From: Pinirhizobacter sp036499745
Lineage (GTDB): Bacteria > Pseudomonadota > Gammaproteobacteria > Xanthomonadales > Rhodanobacteraceae
DNA length: 64,000 bases
Direction of reading: 5' to 3'
NCBI RefSeq assembly: GCF_036499745.1
Contig: NZ_DASYDG010000008.1
Span: 1-64,000 of the forward strand
In this document: positions 58,675-64,000 of the stretch, piece by piece
Position numbering within the stretch: position 1 is the first letter of the stretch
How the letters are laid out: each line of letters opens with the position of its first letter
Program-made: the position numbers and the translations under genes
Notes under the pieces: generated by a model
The model's input: the letters and a program-made list of their open reading frames with translations, nothing else
Databases searched by the model: none
What the model was told of the DNA's origin: nothing

Positions 58675-60036
58675 TCAGGATTCTGCCTTGCCACCCTTGG
58701 GTCGACGCGTACGCCGGCGGCGGCGCACGGGCGGACGTTCAGGCGTGAGTGGCTTGTCGTCCGGTGACGGTGGCAGCGGGCCACCCCCGAGGGCTGCAGC
58801 CAGCATCTCCTGCGGCAATGCCTGGGCGTGCTGCCACCACGCCCCCAACTGCGCCATGGCAGCGGATTCCGGTGCCCTGAGCACCAGGAAATCAAAGGCC
58901 GCGCGAAAACGCGGGTGGGCCATCAGGCGGAACACCCGCTTACGCTGCACCTGCTCGAAACGCGGCTGCAAGGCCCAGATTTCTTCCATGGTCAGGGTGA
59001 AGCGGCGCGGTATCGCCACGCGCTGGCACTGCTCGCCCACCACCCGCACCGCCGCCCGTTGCCAGGCTTCGGTGGGCTCGATGCCACGGGCTATCCAGTC
59101 GACGGCCTGGTCGCGCACCTCGCCCCATAGCAACACGGCGAACAGGAAGGCCGGGGTAACCGACTTGCCTTCGATCACGCGTACGTCGGTATTGGCCAGG
59201 CCCTGCTCCACCAGCGAACGAAGGGCCTGGTCGCCGCGCTGGAGCGCGCGGGCGGTAGCCGGGAACAGGAACTTCAGCAGGCCGCAGGCCTCGAGCATGC
59301 GGAAGCTCTTCAGGCCGTGCCCGGACAGGAACAACTTCAGCGATTCATCGTAAAGGCGTGCAGATGCCGCCCCGGCCAGCAGGTAGCCCAAGTCCTCGAA
59401 CGGCGCGGCGGCGGCCGGGTCGATCCTGAAATCGAGTTTCGCCGCCAGCCGGGCCGCGCGGAGCATACGCACCGGATCCTCGCGGTAGCGCAGCACCGGA
59501 TCGCCGATCAGGCGCATGCTGCGGTCGGCGAGGTCCTGCATGCCGCCGACATAATCGCGCACGGAAAAATCGGCGATATCGTAGTAGAGCGCATTGACGC
59601 GGAAGTCGCGGCGGACGGCGTCTTCCTCGATGCTGCCCCAGATGTTGTCGCGCACGATGCGGCCGTCGACGATATGGCGGTCGCCGCCCTCGGCGCCTTC
59701 CTCGCCCAGGCCGCGGAAGGTCGCCACCTCGATGATCTCGGGGCCGAACACCACGTGCGCCAGGCGGAAACGCCGCCCGATAAGCCGGCAGTTACGGAAG
59801 AGCTTCTTGACCTCATCCGGCGTGGCATTGGTGGCCACGTCGAAATCCTTCGGGTGTCCACCGAGCAGCAGGTCGCGCACCGCGCCGCCCACCAGGAACG
59901 CGGAGTAGCCTGATTCATGGAGCCGGTAAAGCACCCGCAGCGCGGCCTTGGAGATGTTCTTGCGCGAAATGGAGTGCTGCTCGCGCGGGATGATCCGTGG
60001 CGCGGTGGCGGCGTCGTTCCTTGGGTCGGAGTTCAA
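58675..60036 (-). CDS. pcnB: Poly(A) polymerase I
   Basis: Adds poly(A) tails to RNA 3' ends and so promotes decay. The nucleotidyltransferase core has YSAFLVGGAVRDLLLGG and KDFDVATNATPDE with the catalytic Asp pair, then RRDFRVNALYYDI. The C-terminus is an Arg/Lys-rich tail (PPVRRRRRTRRPKGGK) that binds RNA. No ATG is near the conserved start. I place it at a TTG at 60036 with AAGGA 10 bases upstream; another TTG at 60090 is possible. Escherichia coli pcnB also uses a non-canonical start, which keeps its level low. Confidence 0.93.
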   Translation of the reverse strand: MNSDPRNDAATAPRIIPREQHSISRKNISKAALRVLYRLHESGYSAFLVGGAVRDLLLGGHPKDFDVATNATPDEVKKLFRNCRLIGRRFRLAHVVFGPEIIEVATFRGLGEEGAEGGDRHIVDGRIVRDNIWGSIEEDAVRRDFRVNALYYDIADFSVRDYVGGMQDLADRSMRLIGDPVLRYREDPVRMLRAARLAAKLDFRIDPAAAAPFEDLGYLLAGAASARLYDESLKLFLSGHGLKSFRMLEACGLLKFLFPATARALQRGDQALRSLVEQGLANTDVRVIEGKSVTPAFLFAVLLWGEVRDQAVDWIARGIEPTEAWQRAAVRVVGEQCQRVAIPRRFTLTMEEIWALQPRFEQVQRKRVFRLMAHPRFRAAFDFLVLRAPESAAMAQLGAWWQHAQALPQEMLAAALGGGPLPPSPDDKPLTPERPPVRRRRRTRRPKGGKAES

Positions 60037-60126
60037 GCGTTGGTAGTCCTTGCGGGCGCCCCGCGCCCGACATTTTCTTAATGTAACCAAACTTTCCGCC
60101 GCTTACGATGGTGAGTGGTAGCGCCA

Positions 60127-60154
60127 TTGCCGGGCGGATGATTTCCGTTATACT
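60127..60154 (+). promoter_or_regulatory. Promoter of tRNA-Glu(-fdxA)
   Basis: TTGCCG (60127-60132), a 16-base spacer and TATACT (60149-60154) precede the tRNA by 20 bases, with a GC-rich ACCGCGC after the -10 box. Confidence 0.65.
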
Positions 60155-60174
60155 ACCGCGCTTCGTCGTACCCC

Positions 60175-60250
60175 GCTCCCTTCGTCTAGTGGCCCAGGAC
60201 ACCGCCCTCTCAAGGCGGGAACACGAGTTCGAGTCTCGTAGGGAGCACCA
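60175..60250 (+). tRNA. tRNA-Glu(CTC)
   Basis: The 76 bases fold with acceptor GCTCCCT/AGGGAGC, an encoded CCA, anticodon arm CCGCC-CTCTCAA-GGCGG (anticodon CTC) and T arm ACGAG-TTCGAGT-CTCGT. It reads like the Escherichia coli tRNA-Glu with a different wobble base. Confidence 0.96.
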
Positions 60251-60272
60251 CTTACCGCTGCTTGGCGCCCGC

Positions 60273-60596
60273 ATGACCTTTGTCGTCACCGACAACTGCA
60301 TCAAGTGCAAATACACCGATTGCGTCGAAGTCTGCCCAGTCGATGCCTTCCATGAAGGCCCGAACTTCCTCGTTATCAATCCGGACGAGTGCATTGATTG
60401 CACCCTTTGCGAACCGGAATGCCCGATCAATGCCATCTACCCCGAGGACGACGTCCCCGGCGGCCAGGAAGGCTTCGTCGCGCTCAACGCGGAACTTGCC
60501 AAATCCTGGCCGGTGATCACCGAGCGCAAGGACGGCCTGCCCGACGCCAAGGACTGGGAAGGCAAGCCCGGCAAGCTCGACCTGCTGGAAAAATAA
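60273..60596 (+). CDS. fdxA: Seven-iron ferredoxin FdxA
   Basis: A 107-residue 3Fe-4S/4Fe-4S ferredoxin. The N-terminal motif is DNCIKCKYTDCVEVCPVDAF, then CIDCTLCEPECPINAI for the second cluster. The start fits the family N-terminus MTFVV. It begins only 23 bases after the tRNA-Glu, and no Shine-Dalgarno is visible in this gap. A bidirectional terminator follows. Confidence 0.95.
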   Translation: MTFVVTDNCIKCKYTDCVEVCPVDAFHEGPNFLVINPDECIDCTLCEPECPINAIYPEDDVPGGQEGFVALNAELAKSWPVITERKDGLPDAKDWEGKPGKLDLLEK

Positions 60597-60653
60597 GCTG
60601 CGGCGGGTGTCATTGAACGCCTGGCGCGTTGAATGTCCCGGTATCGTACCGTC

Positions 60654-60689
60654 AAGAAAACCCCGCTCATCAAGGCGGGGTTTTCTTTT
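60654..60689. terminator. Bidirectional terminator between fdxA and bamC-like gene
   Basis: AAAACCCCGC and GCGGGGTTTT form a 10-bp stem with an eight-base loop, flanked by AAG and CTTTTA runs. It serves both converging genes. Confidence 0.88.
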
Positions 60690-60706
60690 ACCAGTGGTCC
60701 GCTGAC

Positions 60707-61264
60707 TTACTTGGCGAGGCGGCCGCGCAGCGACTCGATCACCTTGGTGACGGCGGCGCCATCACCCTGGGCGCTCACCTGGCTGCCCGTGCCGCTGGCC
60801 ACTACCGAAACGGTGAGCTTGCGGGCATCGGGCGAAGACGCGTCGGAGGATTGCTTCGACTTGCCGTTGAACATGCGCTTGAACATACCCGGCTTCTTCG
60901 CATCGATGGTCTGCTGCGACACGGCCAGATCGTAGGTATGGGCGTTGTCGTCGTGTGCCGTGACCTGGCCCAGGTCGCCGGTGTTGAAAGCCTCGCCCAC
61001 GCGCTTGTAGACGTCATCAACCGTGCCGGGCATGACGAAGCTGTCGGTGGTTTCACGTGGCCGGTTGGCCTGGCCCGCACCCGGTTCCGGGACCACCAGG
61101 GCAGCGCTGGTCGAGGGCGTATCCAGGCCCGGCGGAATCTCCAGCGGGCTCTCCTGCTGCGCCTTGTCCCAGGCCTTGTGCGAACGGAACATGCCGCAGC
61201 CGGTCAGCAGGACGGCGGACATGGCCACGGCGGGCACGGCCAGGAGGAGCGAATTTTTCTTCAT
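60707..61264 (-). CDS. bamC: BamC-like outer-membrane lipoprotein
   Basis: A 185-residue lipoprotein with lipobox LLTG-C (Cys23) after MKKNSLLLAVPAVAMS. The segment ESPLEIPPGLDTPSTSAALVVPE resembles the extended N-terminus of BamC, which lies across BamD in the outer-membrane assembly complex. The body matches one BamC-type domain (TVDDVYKRVGEAFNTG), whereas Escherichia coli BamC (about 344 residues) has two, so this is a short form. It follows dapA on the same strand, as bamC follows dapA in Escherichia coli. That position is part of the basis for the call. Confidence 0.72.
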   Translation of the reverse strand: MKKNSLLLAVPAVAMSAVLLTGCGMFRSHKAWDKAQQESPLEIPPGLDTPSTSAALVVPEPGAGQANRPRETTDSFVMPGTVDDVYKRVGEAFNTGDLGQVTAHDDNAHTYDLAVSQQTIDAKKPGMFKRMFNGKSKQSSDASSPDARKLTVSVVASGTGSQVSAQGDGAAVTKVIESLRGRLAK

Positions 61265-61301
61265 GAAGAGGTTCCGTAAGGGGAAAAACGCCTGCGTTGA
61301 A

Positions 61302-62219
61302 TCAGGCCGCAGTCGCCAATGGTGCCAGAGAGCCAAGCTTTTCGCGCAAACGGGCCCGGTCAGGGCCCTCCACCAGCGCTACCAAGGGCAGCCGCGGGGT
61401 ATCCAGCCCCAGCCCCAGCTCCGCCAGCCCGGCCTTGACCGCGATGGGGTTGGGAGCGCAGTTGAGCGCCTGGACCAGCGACGCCAGCGGAGCGCCGTAG
61501 GCCCCGGTGTCGCCGGCCCGCGAAGCATCGCAGAACGCCCGGAAGGCCCGAGGCACAAGGTTGGCGACGACCGAGATCACCCCGGCGGCGCCCGACAGCA
61601 TGGCCTGGTGGGCCGTGCCGTCGTCGCCGGACAGATAGACGAAATCCGCGCGCACAAGTTCCGCAAGGGCTGAAATACGTGCTGCATCGCCCTGCGCTTC
61701 CTTGATGCCGACGATGGCCGGATGGTCGCGCAGCAGCGCCACGGTGGCAGGCTCGATGTCGCAGCCGGTGCGCGGGGGGACGTTGTAGAGCAGCACCGGC
61801 AGGCCGCCCTGGTCGGCCACTTCGGTAAAATGGCGGCGCATGCCTTCCTGGGTGGGACGCACGTAAAACGGTGCCACCACCAGGGCAGCGTCCGCGCCCA
61901 GGGACTTCGCCCGTCGGGTCAGCGCGATGGTTTTCGTGGTGCCCGCCTCGCCCGTACCTGCGATCACCGGCACACGACCGGCAACGCGGTCGACCGCGAA
62001 CGAGAGCAGCAGGTCGAATTCCCCGTGCTCGAGGAAATGCGATTCACCGGTGGATCCGGCCACCACCACACCCTGCGTGCCGCCCTCGAGCTGGTATTCC
62101 AGCAGGCGTCCAAAGGCGTCGAGGTCGAGTTCGCCGGACGCCGAGAAAGGCGTCGCCAGCGCGCAGATGCTTCCGGAAATGGTCAACGTGGAGCCCAACG
62201 GGAAAGGAGAAACGTACAT
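61302..62219 (-). CDS. dapA: 4-hydroxy-tetrahydrodipicolinate synthase
   Basis: First step of the diaminopimelate/lysine branch: condenses pyruvate and aspartate semialdehyde. The 305 residues form the TIM barrel with GSTGESHFLEHGEF, the Tyr in LLYNVPPRTG and the Schiff-base Lys in VGIKEAQGD. The start at the ATG 62219 gives MYVSPFPLGSTLTISGS; an in-frame TTG beginning LTISGSICALATPF is nearer to the usual N-terminus, and neither has a clear ribosome binding site. Divergent from the GcvR-like gene. Confidence 0.95.
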   Translation of the reverse strand: MYVSPFPLGSTLTISGSICALATPFSASGELDLDAFGRLLEYQLEGGTQGVVVAGSTGESHFLEHGEFDLLLSFAVDRVAGRVPVIAGTGEAGTTKTIALTRRAKSLGADAALVVAPFYVRPTQEGMRRHFTEVADQGGLPVLLYNVPPRTGCDIEPATVALLRDHPAIVGIKEAQGDAARISALAELVRADFVYLSGDDGTAHQAMLSGAAGVISVVANLVPRAFRAFCDASRAGDTGAYGAPLASLVQALNCAPNPIAVKAGLAELGLGLDTPRLPLVALVEGPDRARLREKLGSLAPLATAA

Positions 62220-62313
62220 CGTGCATGTTACTTGCGGGGTCCTCGCGCGGGCAAGTAAGCTGGCCCGAGGCCAAGGCCGCGCGTCGCACGGCCCCTTCTC
62301 CAGGTAGTACATT

Positions 62314-62874
62314 TTGAATCCTTCCGCGCAGCGCGCAGCCCCTTCGGACAACCACCTGCTGATCCAGACCCTGTCCCCCGCGCAGCGCGCCCCCCTGCTG
62401 GCCCTGACCCGGCGCATTGCCGATTCCGGCTGCAACCTGGCCGACGCGCGGGTTTCGACCATCGGCAACGACACATCGGTGATGCTGCTAGCGTCCGGCG
62501 CCTGGGACGCGGTGGCCAAGCTGGAAACGGCACTGGGCAAATTCGCCCGGGACGAAGATGTCCAGCTGATCCACTATCGCACCACACCGCGCGAGCCCAC
62601 CGCGCACCTGTTGCCCTACCTGGTGGAAGTGATCGCCGCCGACCGCCCGGGGATCCTGGTGAAGATCGTGGAATTCTTTTCACGGCGCGATATCAGCATC
62701 GAGCAACTCACTTCCATGCGGTACCAGGCCATGCAAACGGGCGCGGATATGTTCCAGGCTCAGATCACCATTGGTATTCCCGCCGAAACTCACATCGCCG
62801 CGCTGCGCGATGATTTCCTCGAGCTATGCGATGGGCTCAACCTCGATGCGATCATGGATCCGGTCAAGTTCTGA
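62314..62874 (+). CDS. gcvR: GcvR-like ACT-domain regulator
   Basis: A 186-residue protein with two ACT domains: DNHLLIQTLSPAQRAPLLAL (about 12-95) and LVEVIAADRPGILVKIVEFF (about 105-180). GcvR binds glycine and represses the gcv operon through GcvA in Escherichia coli. The start is a TTG at 62314, with only a weak AGG upstream. The order dapA / gcvR-bcp is the Escherichia coli order. It is followed 44 bases later by bcp. Confidence 0.85.
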   Translation: MNPSAQRAAPSDNHLLIQTLSPAQRAPLLALTRRIADSGCNLADARVSTIGNDTSVMLLASGAWDAVAKLETALGKFARDEDVQLIHYRTTPREPTAHLLPYLVEVIAADRPGILVKIVEFFSRRDISIEQLTSMRYQAMQTGADMFQAQITIGIPAETHIAALRDDFLELCDGLNLDAIMDPVKF

Positions 62875-62917
62875 AAAACCCCTTGCCAAGAACCCGCGTT
62901 AGGGGTATCCAAGCAAC

Positions 62918-63379
62918 ATGGTCGAAGTAGGCAAGAAAGTCGGGGCGTTGAAGGGTCACACGGGAAGCGGGCAGACGCTTTCCCTGTCGTCGCTGAAGGG
63001 CAAGTGGGTGGTGGTTTATTTCTACCCGAAGGACAGCACGCCCGGATGCACCACCGAGGCCCAGGGCTTCCGCGATGCCTACGACGAATTTCGCGAACGC
63101 AACGCCGAAGTCATCGGCGTGTCACGTGATTCTGAGAAATCACATGCGAACTTCGCCTCAAAGCAGTCACTGCCATTTCCCCTTATCGCCGATACCGACG
63201 AAACCTGGTGCAACGCCTTCGGCGTGATTGCCGAAAAAGTGCTGTACGGCAAGCGCCACATGGGCGTGGTGCGCTCCACCTTCCTCATCGACCCCGACGG
63301 CAAGCTCGTCCAGGAATGGCGCAACATCAAGGTTGCCGGCCACGTCGATGCCGTGCTGGAAAGGATTCCGCCACGCTAA
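62918..63379 (+). CDS. bcp: Peroxiredoxin Bcp (PrxQ)
   Basis: A 153-residue thiol peroxidase with the peroxidatic Cys44 in STPGCTTEAQGF. The usual resolving Cys five residues later is Gln here (C-T-T-E-A-Q). One other cysteine is near residue 98 (TWCNAF). So it is either a 1-Cys enzyme or resolves through Cys98. The Thr and Arg of the active site (TPGC, RSTFLIDPDG) are kept. It detoxifies hydrogen and organic peroxides. Confidence 0.94.
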   Translation: MVEVGKKVGALKGHTGSGQTLSLSSLKGKWVVVYFYPKDSTPGCTTEAQGFRDAYDEFRERNAEVIGVSRDSEKSHANFASKQSLPFPLIADTDETWCNAFGVIAEKVLYGKRHMGVVRSTFLIDPDGKLVQEWRNIKVAGHVDAVLERIPPR

Positions 63380-63419
63380 TCCATCCGCACTACATCCCAA
63401 CGCACGAGGTCAACCACGC

Positions 63420-64000
63420 ATGACCGTAGCTAAGCGTATCTATGCCCTGGATACCAATGTGCTGCTGCACGATCCGACCTCCCTGTACCGCTTCGAGGAA
63501 CACGACGTCTTCATCCCGATGACGGTGCTTGAAGAACTCGACGAAAAAAAGAAAGGCTCATCGGAAGTTTCGCGCAACGGGCGGCAAGTCAGCCGCTTCC
63601 TCAACGAACTGATCGAGCAAGGTAACGGCCACGGCATCGCCGATGGCATTCCACTGCAAAGCCCCGGTGGGCTGAACCTCAAACGCGGCATGGCCGTGGG
63701 CCGGCTGCACTTCCAGCAGCGCATCACCGCCACCAACGGCAAGGCCGACAACCAGATCCTGGCGTCGGTGATCGACCTGCGCGATGAGAACCCCGACGCA
63801 TTGGTGATCCTGGTCACCAAGGACATCAACCTTCGCATCAAGGCCACCATCTTCGGCATCCATGCCGAGGACTACGAAAACGACCGCGCGCTGGACGACT
63901 TCGCGCTGCTGTTCACAGGCTCGGAGGAAACCGGCGAGGACTTCTGGGACCGCCACCCCGAGGTTCGTTCCTGGACCGAGCGCGGCCGCACGTATTACGA
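63420..64000 (+). CDS. PIN-PhoH protein (PhoH2-like), C-terminus beyond window
   Basis: About 193 codons are visible. The N-terminal PIN domain starts KRIYALDTNVLLHDP with catalytic Asp, and has VTKDINLRIKATIFGI and NQILASVIDL. In full-length members a PhoH ATPase domain with a Walker A follows after residue about 230, past the edge. PIN-PhoH2 proteins act as RNA-unwinding RNases and in some bacteria as a toxin-like module. It is 40 bases after bcp with no obvious Shine-Dalgarno. Intactness cannot be checked. Confidence 0.9.
   Translation, partial: MTVAKRIYALDTNVLLHDPTSLYRFEEHDVFIPMTVLEELDEKKKGSSEVSRNGRQVSRFLNELIEQGNGHGIADGIPLQSPGGLNLKRGMAVGRLHFQQRITATNGKADNQILASVIDLRDENPDALVILVTKDINLRIKATIFGIHAEDYENDRALDDFALLFTGSEETGEDFWDRHPEVRSWTERGRTYY

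Overview
This window is a GC-rich chromosomal segment of a gammaproteobacterium. The best fit is Xanthomonadales, family Rhodanobacteraceae (Luteibacter/Dyella type). I infer this from the split methionine synthase behind an ArsR-methyltransferase regulator, the pilV-W-X-Y1-E minor-pilin operon, the many YXWGXW/DUF4124/DUF2059 type proteins, and classical gammaproteobacterial gene orders. The taxonomic call is inference from gene content, not from a marker search.

Layout. 1-470: left end with a partial IS30-family transposase that runs off the window and sits inside a dispersed repeat. 0.6-7.0 kb: acyl-CoA dehydrogenase, then sahR-metH(N)-metH(C), a methionine-cycle operon behind a leader with a strong inverted repeat, and a LABN-type membrane protein. 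7.0-7.4 kb: tRNA-Val(CAC) followed by two truncated 3' copies of the same tRNA, each preceded by a hairpin. 7.6-10.2 kb: a serine beta-lactamase-fold hydrolase, a structured non-coding stretch, and a GntA/YqcI-YcgG heme protein. 10.2-19.5 kb: type IV pilus minor pilin operon on the minus strand (pilV, W, X, Y1, E, a DUF4124 gene, fimT), including a very long PilY1. 19.7-26.2 kb: an accessory stretch of small uncharacterised proteins, a CPBP protease, and a two-gene module made of a periplasmic heme sensor with HAMP domain and a cytoplasmic TIR protein.

26.4-37.4 kb: housekeeping genes: tRNA-Thr, ispH, lspA, ileS, ribF, murJ, rpsT, then a repeat-rich gene-free block holding a perfect 40-bp inverted repeat, obgE, rpmA, rplU and a DUF2059 protein. 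37.5-49.4 kb: uvrA, a thioesterase, a DUF4139 protein, two crotonase-family enzymes, sulfurtransferase, Nudix CoA hydrolase, DUF1289 protein, FKBP isomerase, DUF1684 protein and mutL. 49.4-54.2 kb: amiC, tsaE and nnr, with queG divergent, as in Escherichia coli. 54.2-60.0 kb: pgi, panD, panC, panB, folK, pcnB. 60.2-64.0 kb: tRNA-Glu(CTC) directly followed by fdxA, a BamC-like lipoprotein with dapA, and divergent gcvR-bcp-phoH, the last cut by the window end.

The most unusual items are the heme-sensor/TIR pair, the array of tRNA-Val 3' fragments, the modular dispersed repeat (three copies, one interrupted by the IS30 element) and the nested inverted repeats between rpsT and obgE, and the inverted repeat that covers the ribosome binding site of the sahR-metH operon. 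All start sites were chosen by me from conservation of the N-terminus and visible ribosome binding sites; those that are weak are flagged.
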